24,392 nt of DNA from Hypsibius dujardini (lineage: Eukaryota; Tardigrada; Eutardigrada; Parachela; Hypsibiidae). Shown here one piece after another: positions 1 through 9,941 of this stretch. A program made the position numbers and the translations under genes. Location: positions 2,509 to 26,900 of the forward strand of contig LRSR01006631.1 in assembly GCA_001579985.1 (NCBI GenBank). The letters are read 5' to 3'. Numbering within the stretch: the first letter of the stretch is position 1; every line of letters starts with the position of its first letter. The notes under the pieces were generated by a model. That model did not search any database. It was not told the DNA's origin and saw only the letters and a program-made list of their open reading frames with translations.

Positions 1-640
1 GTACCGTTTAAAGGGACTGTGCATCCCCTGGATCTACAGTAAGCCTTTCGGAGGAACCATGCAATACCAAGGTCTACCGTCTACTACCCGGATCGACCGT
101 CCACTACTAAACAAAAAAAGACCGTCAATCATTCCCAGCAACCGTCAGTCGCGCGTCTTTTGATTTGACTGTCTATCTGGTCACTGTCGATTTTTCCAAC
201 GGTCCGTACATCTTCCGGATCGACCCAAGTCTTGCGGACAAGGCGTGCACGACCAAGGATCGACCGTCCACTAGCCGGATAGATGGACCACTATTAAGAA
301 GAGACCGTTAACCCTTCCATGCGAGCGTCTGTCATTCCGTCTGATTATCCTTTGTTAGTCCGTTCAAACCACCTCCCGGTCGCGGTCCGCCCGAACCGAA
401 CGTCAACGGTCCACCGTTCACATTTCTTTCGGAGGCACTGTTCATCACCCAAATCGACCCCAAACTTTTTGAACAGACCGTGCAATACAAGGGTCGACCG
501 TCGTACACGGATGAACCGTCCGTTGCCACAAGAGACCGTCAACCATTTCTTCAGAGATGGTCCACTTCTTGACCGTCCAATCACCGTCTGGTCACGGTCC
601 ACCTGACCCGACGTCAACCTGCCTGGCTGGAAGTCACTGC
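1..640. repeat. degenerate tandem (satellite-like) array rich in GACCGTC
   Basis: About three diverged copies of a roughly 190-230 bp unit. Landmarks recur in order. GGTC(G/A)CGGTCC...ACGTCAAC occurs at 378-407 and 590-618 (212 apart). AGACCGT(C/T)AA occurs near 119, 302 and 533. CAATAC-AAGG-TC-ACCGTC occurs near 62 and 482, with a related copy near 249. A shorter internal motif, GACCGTCCA or ACCGTC, recurs many times. The array probably extends left of the window. Open frames through it on both strands are repeat translations. Confidence 0.7.
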
Positions 641-2040
641 CTACCATCGGCCTGTTATAACTCCAGACGAACGTCTTATACGTTTAACCACTGCTGATGT
701 TTAGCCCTAAAAAATCGCTAAAGTTTTCGGGATGTCTGTGGGGCACCGCTTAAAAACGATGCCGAAATAAAGAATAACACCGGCCCTACGTGGCCAAGAT
801 CTGGTTCTGAGCCGGTCCTAATCTTCAGCGAAATTTGAAAGCAAGCGGTCCTTCCGGTTACTGACAAGACGATGACCGTACTCAACAAAGATCCTGAATA
901 TTTGTTTGCAACATCATTTTTGGGGCCATCTCTCGGGACCTTTTGCGCGGCAAGGACCGGTCACAAATTACTTCATAATTGACTGTGAAACAGGCAAAGC
1001 GCAAAATGTTGATTCTTAGTCCGCTATTATTCCCAAAACCGGGATTTCGGGCAGTTAGGCAGAGACCCCAAAACGGGGACCCACGACTAAAGTGGCTCGC
1101 CCATTTTTGTTCACTGGGAGGTTTTTATTGCAGTAATGCGTACTTTATGTCACATGGTTTTTATGGTGTTCCGCTTGGTTCATCCCCCGCTTGTGGTGGA
1201 GATTATCGCTGAGCCTGCACGCCGAGAGACCGCGACGACGAGCATACATGAAGATCGCCCAAAAAGCCACTTTCCGCAGCCGCCCCGATGGTAAAAGGGC
1301 CAAATTGCCATGGATAAACATTCAAGGTTACATAACGGGGAGATACGAGAGGGGCCGAGGGAGACCGAAACTCGACCAGAGGGGTCCTCCCGCTCACGCC
1401 GCTCGCCCCATAAATTCCTGAAAGACGACGACGACGACGGCCACGCGAACGAAAAGCGATCAAAATGTGCGCGGGCGGACCCATATTGATCCGAAATCCC
1501 CGCCGCAGAGAGGGAACAATACGAGGGATGGAACCCGGAGTGGCGCATTTTTTACTTTTCCAATATACAAAACGGTGGCCACAACTGGAAGCGTAATTTT
1601 CAGACCGATTTGTTGTTGGAGAATTTAACGATTTTTGAAAGGAAGTGGAACAGTAATGGAACAATCAGTGGAATACTCATCTAACCTTAACAAAATATTT
1701 CTAGGTGGTCTAGACCATTAACTCGTTCAGATTTAATTTAGTTTTTTAATTGATTGTTTTACTTATCACATTTTAAGCCAATTAATTCTTAAAAAATATT
1801 AATGAGTGGCTCAATCTACAGTGTAACTATAAAATGGCTAAGATTTATTATATTTGTTAATTCAACTTTTTACATATGTTATTCGACGCTTCTCCCGTGT
1901 GATGGTACGATGGTTGCCTACAAGAACCTTCGGATTGGGTCGCCGCGTGGGGTGTGTACGTGGTGGCTTCAGCGTCGCCTGGATGTCGTCGTCGACGATG
2001 TCTAACCAGGGAATACACTGTACTGGAGACCTACATTCAA
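641..2040. other. non-genic upstream sequence
   Basis: Mostly unique sequence. It holds one D-box (1327-1336) and a (GAC)5 run at 1424-1439. Around 1180-1660, frames of 120-150 codons are open on the minus strand; they look like open frames in GC-rich DNA and no family is recognised. From 1660 to 1880 it is AT-rich with nothing visible. Confidence 0.5.
1327..1336. promoter_or_regulatory. D-box-type bZIP site
   Basis: GTTACATAAC, the complement of GTTATGTAAC: a full RTTAYGTAAY match for PAR-bZIP/E4BP4/Vrille-type factors. It is the most distal of ten exact TTAYGTAA sites and stands alone in a non-repetitive stretch. Binding is inferred. Confidence 0.4.
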
Positions 2041-2057
2041 ACCACCTCCACATAACA

Positions 2058-2136
2058 CATACACACACACACACAGACACACACGTACACGTACACACAC
2101 ACACACGTACACACAGACACACAGACACACGCACAC

Positions 2137-2179
<43 letters not shown>

Positions 2180-2186
2180 CACACAT
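2058..2186. repeat. CA / ACAG compound microsatellite
   Basis: Alternating (CA)n, CGTACA interruptions and an (ACAG) run of about ten units at 2137-2177. Confidence 0.95.
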
Positions 2187-3270
2187 GTGGGTCTTAATAC
2201 GTTTTTCGGGAAGTGAAATTTCTCGGGCTTTCCACATAACGCCTCTATCTTTCGACGAATGACAGAGAGAGACACCCCACATACACGGACTACCCGTAGA
2301 GTACCCATGCACCGACGATATAACACATATATTGCGGAAGTGTGTGCGCGTATGCACTGTCAGGAAACTGGATGATCTTCTCGTTGGGGGTACTTGTTAG
2401 GCTCGATTCGTCACGGCCTTGTACTTGCCTTGCCTTGCCCATAGCCGTACCGTCACCGCGCGAACTGCAGACTGCAGCACTGCGGAGACAGACACAAGAA
2501 CTTTTTCGCCCACATCAGCGGAATTTGGTATTAAGCAGAGTCGCCCTTGTCTGCACTGCAAACATACATACATTTATATACATGCACTGCCAACATCAGC
2601 GAGTGTGTATGCATGTATATACGCTGTAGAGACTCGGCCTTCGAATCTCTCGCTCCTTTTCTTTACTTGGTTAGTAGGCAAATTGCTTTTTCCAGCGCGG
2701 ACAGGGAGAGGGACGAGGGAGCCAACTTTTACTCTACTTATTACGTGATCAAGGGCGCCACGCACACGCTTTGGGCTAAGCAAGCAATCAAGCGACGCCG
2801 GATTCGGAGTAAACTCTATCGGTGTAAACTGGACTGCGGATCGTGTCTAACTACTAACAGGTAAGCCTTCGCATGGGGACGGACTTTTTGGGGTGGACGT
2901 ATGTTAAGAGTTAAACTGAAAATGATGGAAGTGTCCTTAGAGTTGGGGCCCTTATATATGGGTTGAGTTTGCGGAAGCGATCGTGTGTATCGCGCGCGTC
3001 CGTCCACCTTTGGCTGTTGGCCTTGATCGGGACCCAGTAGGAAAGTGCGCGCACGGGCTTTGGGGGATGGCGATGTCCGTTGCTCTTGGTGCTCACTCTC
3101 ACTCATTCTCTCTCTCTCTGTCTCTCGCTCAGTTGAATTGGTTGTGGGTCTCTCGCTTCGAACAAGCATGTGTAAATTTCGCTATCAGGAAGGAAGCTAA
3201 AGGGATGAACGCGCAACGTGTCGTGGTGTCGGGCGACTTTATCTCCGGCGATCTTATAATAATGCATTGT
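2187..3270. other. non-genic stretch with one strong donor-like site
   Basis: Repeat-poor except for a CT run (3098-3130). CAG|GTAAGC at 2860/2861 is the best splice-donor-like site outside the coding exons, preceded by TACTAAC. A near D-box, TTACGTGA, lies at 2741-2748. No protein family is recognised. Confidence 0.4.
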
Positions 3271-3273
3271 ATT

Positions 3274-3321
3274 GTATATATATATATATATATTCCATTG
3301 CATATATATATATATATATCT
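3274..3321. repeat. two (TA)n runs separated by TTCCATTGCA
   Basis: Two perfect AT dinucleotide tracts of about ten units each with a short unique spacer. The whole can fold on itself. Confidence 0.9.
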
Positions 3322-3531
3322 TTTGTGGATAATTTAATTATGACATAAATGATTGACTGAATTTTGAGGAGAAAAAATCACGGGGGAATATTTTTTGGCG
3401 GCTGCGAATTTTTTTTTCCCCAAGGGCATTTTAATTTTGCAGTTGATGCTGCTTTAACATTTAAATCTTCTGAAGTTCGGCTATGGTAAAAAAAAATCCC
3501 CCGTTGTTTCCTTCTTTGTTTATGCTTTGAG

Positions 3532-3541
3532 GTAAAGGTCA
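3532..3541 (+). promoter_or_regulatory. nuclear-receptor half-site (TAAAGGTCA type)
   Basis: GTAAAGGTCA is followed by TTTTGACG. It is an AGGTCA half-site with an A-rich 5' flank, as REV-ERB/ROR/HNF4 monomers prefer, though not the full ROR element. It lies 75 bases from the D-box pair. Such short sites arise often by chance. Confidence 0.2.
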
Positions 3542-3615
3542 TTTTGACGCAGGAATTCCTCCCTCTCGTCGAGAGGTGTGAAGCAGTCGAGCAGGCTGCT
3601 CCGTGGCGTGCATAG

Positions 3616-3625
3616 GTTATGTAAT
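3616..3625. promoter_or_regulatory. D-box-type bZIP site (pair, first)
   Basis: GTTATGTAAT, a full RTTAYGTAAY match. A second exact site lies 49 bases downstream, so the two sit about five helical turns apart on the same DNA face. Confidence 0.5.
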
Positions 3626-3664
3626 TTAATCAAACGATCACGGATCGACAGAAGTGCCGGGGTT

Positions 3665-3674
3665 ATTACGTAAA
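3665..3674. promoter_or_regulatory. D-box-type bZIP site (pair, second)
   Basis: ATTACGTAAA, containing the perfectly palindromic core TTACGTAA. This form binds E4BP4/Vrille/PDP1-class proteins in other animals. It is paired with the site at 3616. Confidence 0.5.
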
Positions 3675-3976
3675 ACGGGGAACATTCAACACACACACTA
3701 ACCAGCAGGGCAATAATATACAAGAGACTTGCGAAGAGAGAGAGAGAGAATGCACACACACAAAACGTTATTAGATAAAAATTGGCTGCGGTTAGTGGTA
3801 GTTGCAAACTACAGCCACATCATCATCAGGGCAAGGCCAGATGGTGAAAGTGGAAAATGTGGGTTATATGGCGTGGGGGTCTTATGACGTCTGCGGTTGT
3901 TGGGTTATTATGAAACCGAAAACTGAAAACGTTTTTTAATTGCCTCATGCTATTACTACACACCTAAAACCCTCAC

Positions 3977-4238
3977 TGTGTGTCTGTCTGTCTGTGTGTC
4001 TGTTTGTGTGTGTGTGTGTGTGTGTCTGTTTGTGTGTGTGAGTCTGTCTGTCTGTGTCTGTGTCTGTGTTTGTGTGTCTGTGTGTCTGTCTATGTGTGTC
4101 TATGTGTCTGTCTGTCTATGAGTGTCTATGTGTGTGTGTGTGTGTGTCTGTCTGTCTGTCTATGAGTGTCTATGTGTGTGTCTGTCTGTCTCTGTGTCTG
4201 TTTATCTGTGTCTATGTCTGTGTCTGTCTGTGTTTGTA
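3977..4238. repeat. TG / TGTC compound microsatellite
   Basis: About 260 bases of (TG)n, (TCTG)n and CTATG variants without unique sequence. It is open in several frames as Val-Cys-Leu-Ser strings. Confidence 0.95.
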
Positions 4239-5191
4239 TACTGCAGAGTGAGCGAGCATGGGCGTTTCCGGTTCCAACGGAATACTCTGGTTTCACCGGT
4301 TACAAATGGAAAAACGATATTTAATTATATACAGTAGTTGCATGAACTAAAATGTAGGTTAATGTCAAAGAAAAAGGGCACACAACAACGTGGCCGAAAT
4401 AATGTTCTTATCTTAATTGATACCACTCTGCAATTGTACCCATATATACATATATATATGCAGATATAAGCAGGGTGACGAATTGTCGCGTCTGAGGAAT
4501 TGTTCGTGTGTGAAGAACAATGGAATGCAGGTCACATTACTGCGATTGCATTTCGCTCCCCCAGCAATATATTTTTATTAAATGTGCGTGTGATAATCGG
4601 AAGCAAAGTACCCCCATGTCGGTCAAACTTAAAACTATATATCATATAGACACATTTATTTTCTTCGAGATTTTGCGAGAAAATGTACCACTTGATTAAT
4701 ACGTTTTTATGCACCTGTATCAGCTTGATACCAATCATATCGCCACATTAAGTGTGTATGTGTGTGTCCCCGGCACTTTTAATATGTCTCGAGTCCTAAT
4801 TCCCCTCATCAGCCAGGCCGGGTTGTCTGGGTGACCTTCCCGTCCCCCTCCCCCCCTCTGCTTATGTGATTGTATTGATTTTTTTCATCACCACCGCCAC
4901 CACATGTAGTGAGTTAAACAGGTGCAGGGGAGTAGAGAGAGAGAGAGAAAGAATGACAGTCAACGAGTGAGAGAGCGGAGAGAGACAAAAAAAACGAAAA
5001 CACTTCTTCAGTGGAGCAAAACGCTATCTATAGCCGACTGCGAGCGCGGCCAGGGAGGACTCTCTTGCCTTCGTATGAACACTTTCACCGCCCGTTATCC
5101 ACGCGGGGACCAGCCTCGGCTTCTAGCATTTAGAGACCACATATATATGATACTTGGTGAAGGAAAAATCAATGGTGATGCTCGGTACTCT
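4239..5191. other. non-genic, partly AT-rich stretch
   Basis: Contains ATATACATATATATATG (4442-4460), a C-rich run near 4844-4858, a GA run (4935-4950) and a near D-box, TTATGTGA (4862-4869). TGACCTT (an AGGTCA half-site on the minus strand) is at 4832-4838. No gene is recognised. Confidence 0.4.
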
Positions 5192-5272
5192 CCCTCTCTG
5201 TCTGTCTGTCTCTCCCTCCCTCTCTGTCTGTCTGTCTCTCCCTCCCTCTCTGTCTGTCTGTCTCTCTCTCCC
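5192..5272. repeat. 26-bp minisatellite, about three copies
   Basis: The unit CCCTCTCTGTCTGTCTGTCT plus CTCCCT repeats with exact 26-base spacing: CTCTCTG ends at 5200, 5226 and 5252. Copies are nearly identical, so this is recent expansion of a CT/TCTG unit. Confidence 0.9.
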
Positions 5273-5460
5273 TAGGCCAATTTTTTCCTCCTTTCCATTC
5301 ATTGCTTGCTCTTGCCGACATACAGAAAGCGGGCCTTTCTCTAAAATGACGACCGGTTGTGTAATTCTTTCGCCCGATTGAAAGAGCCAGAGAGAGCGAA
5401 AGAGAGACCCGCGGAGAACCATCACCGGAGAACCCACAGGAACTGAACGAGACCGGGACC

Positions 5461-5462
<2 letters not shown>

Positions 5463-5495
<33 letters not shown>
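5463..5495. repeat. (GA)16 microsatellite
   Basis: Uninterrupted GA dinucleotide run. Confidence 0.97.
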
Positions 5496-5496
<1 letters not shown>

Positions 5497-5720
5497 CAGA
5501 AAATTTTGCTGTCCAGTGCAGCATCAAATTTCAAGCGCGCCCTGTGCTTGTCTTGCCGCAGCACGGTTGCTTGCTTGTTGAGTGCGCGCATGCACACAAA
5601 GTCAATAAAGCGCGGCGGCGGCCCGGCGAAGGAAACGGCAAGGTGACCTTGCGATAATTCGTGTGAGTGTGTGCTGCTGCTGTGTGCTGTTTGTGTGGTG
5701 GTGTGGTGTGGGGGGAGATG

Positions 5721-5774
5721 GTTGTCATGGCTACGGTCGCCGATCTGAACAGCCATTTATAAGCATTGACGTCA
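5721..5774. promoter_or_regulatory. X-box-like, TATA-like and CRE cluster
   Basis: Three recognisable elements lie in 54 bases. GTTGTCATGGCTAC (5721-5734) on the minus strand is GTAGCCATGACAAC, one mismatch from the RFX X-box. TTTATAA (5756-5762) reads as TATAAATG on the minus strand. TGACGTCA (5767-5774) is a perfect CRE. On the minus strand the order CRE-TATA is the usual promoter order, so an antisense or bidirectional start is possible. It could also be an enhancer together with the D-box triplet just downstream. Confidence 0.4.
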
Positions 5775-5831
5775 CCGCGTGTGTGTGTGTGCATGGTTTG
5801 TCTCTCTCTCTCTCGGCTTGCGGCGGGGCGC

Positions 5832-5841
5832 GTTATGTAAA
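5832..5841. promoter_or_regulatory. D-box-type bZIP site (triplet, first)
   Basis: GTTATGTAAA, core exact. It is the first of three cores within 203 bases (5833-6035), in a repeat-poor CG-rich island just downstream of a CRE and an X-box-like element. Confidence 0.5.
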
Positions 5842-5888
5842 TCCGCTCTTTGCGCCGCGACCGAGATGATGGACCCCGGACCTCACTT

Positions 5889-5898
5889 ATTACATAAA
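5889..5898. promoter_or_regulatory. D-box-type bZIP site (triplet, second)
   Basis: ATTACATAAA, which is TTTATGTAAT on the other strand, core exact. It lies 57 bases from the first site of the triplet. Confidence 0.5.
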
Positions 5899-6026
5899 GG
5901 TATAGGCCACGTCCGATGCGTGCAGGGTTTCGTCTCTAGGTCGGATTGATTTTCATCGTGGTTCCATGGAGGAAGGCAGCAATGGGGAAATAGTTTTCGA
6001 GGCTAGGGGCGCGTGAAGGTCCGAGC

Positions 6027-6036
6027 GTTATGTAAT
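6027..6036. promoter_or_regulatory. D-box-type bZIP site (triplet, third)
   Basis: GTTATGTAAT, a full RTTAYGTAAY match, followed directly by the palindromic AT stretch ATATACATATATGTATAT. Confidence 0.5.
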
Positions 6037-6589
6037 ATACATATATGTATATATAATTTAGTGTTGAAGAAATTAGTTTTACAGTTTAAAACATTTTTTT
6101 TTGTAGGGGAATAATTTATTTTAAATGAAAATGGGTAATTAATAAAACTCGCAATTCACTTCGGTTGTTCATGTTTAATTTGCGGGAGCCGCCGGCGAGG
6201 CCTGAAGGCCAAGGCCACCCACAGGAAGGGCCTGTGAAAGTCTCGAGTTTCCTCTTTATAGAATTTGGGATGATGGAAATGGGACCTGGGGAAGGTTCTG
6301 TATGGCACACAATACATAACACGAGGCTCTTACAGCACGATCCAGGCACGCCTGATCTTTAAGGTCTATTCGAGTGGAGAGAGGAGCTATTATACAACCG
6401 GGACCAGAGAAAACGGGGGGAACATGAAACCAATCAGAACTTGAGTCACGGCGATCGATTTTGCGCGGGTTCCCGTTCATTTAGTTGGAGGGCGGAAATG
6501 GGTCGGATACATGTAGAGTGCTGGCAATGCGCATTGCAGAACTTTATAGCGGGACGGATGGCAATGTGAACTGAGGGAGGACGACCGCC

Positions 6590-7033
6590 AGACAGATCCA
6601 GACAGACAAACAAACAGACAAATAGACAAACAGATTAATGTGCCATCCGAAAGACTTGTCGAATAATTATACAAGAACTGTACATAAGACAGACAATCAA
6701 CGACACAAATTGACTTCAAAGTGCACTGTCAGACAAATGGGCGAACTTTGAGACATCAGGCTACTGAAGAGACAGAAGTCAGACAGACAAGCAATTAGCT
6801 AGACAGGCAAAACAGCCAGGCGGCTAGACTAACAGGCAGACAGACAAACAGATCGGGAAACAAGCAGCTAAGCAAAAAGCAGACAGACAGGCAGGCAGGC
6901 AGGCAGTCAGGCAGACAGACAGACAGACAGACAGACAGATTGGTGGAAAGATAAACAGACAGACAAACCGACAGACTTACTGTCCATCACACAAACGGAC
7001 AGACAGACATCGAGACATGCCGGCAGACATACA
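6590..7033. repeat. degenerate CAGA/CAGG array
   Basis: About 440 bases of imperfect GACA-type units. The purest core is (GGCA)n and (GACA)n at 6879-6940, and the edges are strongly diverged. This is an old, decaying tetranucleotide array. Confidence 0.9.
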
Positions 7034-7496
7034 GAAGTGACACTCTAACTAGACTATAAGAGCTTCCTGAATTCGAGGTCATCCTTTTCCGGCTCTTCGG
7101 CTATTTCGTAACTGATTGGACCTGTCGATCGATGGAGTTACGTATCCAGCGTTTCAATAAAGCGCAGGAAGAAGGACGTGGGATCCCTTTTCAAGTTCAT
7201 GGGCACACAAAGCCGGCGTAGCGTGTCTGTATATGGCCCACTCTTTCCGCCGATCTCGTTATGACTGCAGCTCCGACTGATTGATTCCCCTGACACGCTT
7301 ATTACATCATGTGTGCGTTTTTTCTCCCCCTTCCTTTCTAGATCGGTAGCTCTCACTTATCTTTCCGCGTGGTTACGAAACCAGGTTAATCTGGTCTCTC
7401 TCTCACTTTCACTCGCTGGCTTTGGCTGCTCAGACGGCATGACGACAACGGAAATCTACACGAAGAGGAGCCAAAGGTGCGGAGTTCAGGGAGAGA

Positions 7497-7536
<40 letters not shown>

Positions 7537-8018
7537 GAATTGTTATAATTTAATGAGCAGCTCGCCATCGCCGCCGGCAATAGGGTACTCGAACAGAAAA
7601 GGGTAATGTTAAGACGCTGCAAGGTGACCCGATCACAATCCGCCTAGACAGTTCAGGAATTTGGCCATACACACGGCCAGCAACATGTATATAATTCGCC
7701 TTCGTAACAAACAGACCACGTACTGCGCGGAAGAAGCGACAATCTGGGGTGTTGATAACAAGTTCTTGGTGGCCTCGTACCTTGCCAAAACTTTTATTAT
7801 CGTCGGCGCAATGGCCTTTCTGTACTTATCACTGTTTGCTAGCTTCTGATCTTACGCCGAGAAAGAAAGAAGCAGGGCGGTCTTCGAATTGTACCATAGC
7901 ACTTCGAACTGTTTTTCAAGGTGATAGTGGCCTACGGAAGTAGGGCAAACCACCCTTCCAGGATACCCGCACCCACACGTTGTCCAATACTAAAAGAAGA
8001 CAGAAATCTGTGCCGGAC
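7034..8018. other. non-genic stretch
   Basis: Mostly unique, with a (GA)n run at 7491-7530. Near D-boxes lie at 7138 (TTACGTAT) and 7302 (TTACATCA). Frames are open for fewer than 100 codons and show no recognisable protein. Confidence 0.4.
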
Positions 8019-8023
8019 CAGGC

Positions 8024-8055
<32 letters not shown>

Positions 8056-8249
8056 ACAGGCAGACAATCAGACAGATATAGAGATAGATAGACTAACAGT
8101 CAGGCAGATCGACAGATAGACAAATAAACAGACAGGCAGACGGGCAGGCAGACAAACAGACAGGCAGGCAGAGAGACAGACATACAAGCCATGTCAATAT
8201 TTTGCACAGATAGAAAAGCAGGCAGGCAGGCAGTCAGGTAGGCAGACAT
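8019..8249. repeat. AGGC / CAGA tetranucleotide array
   Basis: A GGCA core at the left (8019-8060), then GACA, GATA and GGCA variants to about 8249. Confidence 0.92.
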
Positions 8250-9225
8250 GCTCTTCATTAAACTTCAGATCAATGTTTTGAAAGAATAATATTCAGACAT
8301 TTTGCGCGGGTTGGCACGCTACGTGAGGTTCTATGCTGTTACCATTGATTTCCAGAAATTCGCTATTTTTAGCTTTTAAGTTCCTAAAAGTATGTGCCGT
8401 GCCTCCTCCCCCCATATTGCTCCTTTTAAAATGATCGATTGGCTGATTCGTTTTCACCGATTTCTATTCGGAGGAGGAAACACTAGACAGCAGTACAACC
8501 ACGCAGTCAGGCAGGCAAAGACACCACAGACCCGGAAGAGTGGGAAAACCCTCGTTTGTCGTCCATACCACCACCACGGTACGAGGACATAAAACAGGGC
8601 GTTGCTGTCGTCAGCGCAAAAAACCCGCGCACGCTAAAGGATTTGTCATTTACTGTTGACACAATAACCGATATTCTCCCCTCTACGCGGCTTGCGCATG
8701 GACACACATACACACAGACACACACACAGCCCAGTCGCTTTAGTGCCTGCTATTATTTTTGGTCTGCGCCCGTGAGGACCGTCGAATCAGCTCTTTCCGG
8801 GGCCTTGGGTAGTCTGTGCCAGGAACCACATACACTACACATGCACTGCACTAGAGAGAAGAAGGGGGCCAGTCAAAGCCAAGGCCGCGTCGCCGCGCGC
8901 ACAGAGGGGAACGATATAGACAGACATGTTCGGCGTCTTCCGATCGGATCTTTACATAATCGATGGCGTGGAGTCTTTTTTTCTCTGTCTCTCTCTCTCC
9001 GGTCGGTCTGTCTGTCTGTAGACTGGTGAGCTTCTGTCAGACGGATTCGCGGCCAGTTTTGTGTTTGCATGGCGGAAATCAAATCGATTTTGGCGCGCAT
9101 ATCTGAGCACTCTACAGTCTCTACAGCCGAAATGTGCTTGACAATGGATGGACTTGGCCACCGAACCACACAAACTAGGGGAGTGTGTGCACGCTTCGAA
9201 TGCATCATAATCTTTTTTTTCCCTC
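8250..9225. other. non-genic stretch with one D-box
   Basis: Unique sequence apart from a CA run (8702-8730) and a CT/TCTG run (8981-9020). The D-box lies at 8951-8960. A 157-codon frame at 8556-9029 runs partly through repeats and matches no family I know. Confidence 0.4.
8951..8960. promoter_or_regulatory. D-box-type bZIP site
   Basis: TTTACATAAT, which is ATTATGTAAA on the other strand, core exact. It is followed by ATCGAT. Confidence 0.4.
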
Positions 9226-9272
9226 CCGTGTGTGTCCGTGTCCGTGTCTGTGTCTGTGTCCGTGTCTGTGTT
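9226..9272. repeat. TGTGTCCG / TGTCTG short array
   Basis: Hexamer-like GTGTCC and GTGTCT units. Confidence 0.85.
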
Positions 9273-9310
9273 TAAATTCCAAGGCCTTCGCGGTTTCGTA
9301 ACAGGTCTTC

Positions 9311-9320
9311 CTTATGTAAT
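9311..9320. promoter_or_regulatory. D-box-type bZIP site
   Basis: CTTATGTAAT, core exact, directly before GGCGGCAAATACCGCC, itself a near-palindrome. It lies in a repeat-poor island. Confidence 0.42.
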
Positions 9321-9838
9321 GGCGGCAAATACCGCCGATTCGACAAGGGCACACACCGACATACCAAGTAGTGTCGACCTATCTCGAGAGAGAGAGACTT
9401 AAATTATCTCTTTTTTGATCGGAAGCCAGTAAACCGTTTTTATTGCCACGCTTTACTTTACAAGGCACTGTTCATGGAAATTACGTACGAGCGAGAATTA
9501 TGTAGAGTGCTTCAATTGATAAGAGAGGCAGTTAGTTACATGTGTAGCAATGAGGTGTTCGCCTGTGTCTAGAAACAATAGACGAGAACTTTTCGCGGAT
9601 TGTCCGTGTCGGTTGAGTTGACTGCAGCAAGAACGGGGGGAAGACTTTGTGGCGCGAACTGGAACCGGAAGTAGTTCATGGAACAATTTAGCGCTGCTTA
9701 TAGTCTGGTGGCATTCCTAAATTAAAGTGAAAGTGTTCCGCCTGTCACGAAGATGGTGCGACTTGATTTGTGATGGCGACGGCGAACCCTACTTTTTTAT
9801 TGGTTTCTGTAACAAGACGAGTTCAGTCGCATGTCTGG

Positions 9839-9848
9839 CTTATGTAAG
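9839..9848. promoter_or_regulatory. D-box-type bZIP site (pair, first)
   Basis: CTTATGTAAG, a complete 10-base palindrome. It sits in the context CTGGCTTATGTAAGA, repeated with one extra base 93 bp downstream as CTGGCGTTATGTAAGA. Confidence 0.45.
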
Positions 9849-9931
9849 AGGAGACATTTGCGCTGCATTAGTGGGCCCTCTCATGTGTAACTGGGCGCTA
9901 ATTCTGGATGGTGTCTCTTTGAGAAACTGGC

Positions 9932-9941
9932 GTTATGTAAG
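9932..9941. promoter_or_regulatory. D-box-type bZIP site (pair, second)
   Basis: GTTATGTAAG, core exact. It is the most proximal of the ten sites, about 7.6 kb before the E75-type start codon. No exact copy occurs after this point. Confidence 0.45.

Larger units (their letters stand above)
3322..3976. other. non-genic island containing a D-box pair
   Basis: Mostly unique. It holds the AAAGGTCA half-site, the D-box pair at 3616-3674, a GA run (3738-3750) and TTATGACGTC at 3881-3890, which contains a CRE half. No coding signal is seen. Confidence 0.45.
5496..6589. other. repeat-poor island with candidate regulatory module
   Basis: Contains a 13-base palindrome, CAAGGTGACCTTG (5638-5650), which embeds an AGGTCA half-site. 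It also contains the X-box/TATA/CRE cluster (5721-5774) and the three D-boxes (5832-6036). A TG run lies at 5778-5791 and an AT-rich stretch at 6035-6160. Nothing is recognised from 6160 to 6590. Confidence 0.45.

Noticed and set aside
1203-1664. 153-codon minus-strand open frame and overlapping frames
   Set aside because: Open on several frames at once in GC-rich DNA; composition Ser/Arg/Pro-rich without a motif.
5169-5756. 195-codon minus-strand open frame
   Set aside because: Most of it translates the 26-bp minisatellite and the GA run (Arg-Glu-Arg-Gln-Thr-Asp and Ser-Leu strings); no domain or ATG-linked coding signal.
6590-8249. Regular short repeats that could suggest a CRISPR-like array
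   Set aside because: They are decaying tetranucleotide microsatellites with no spacer-repeat periodicity, in an animal genome.
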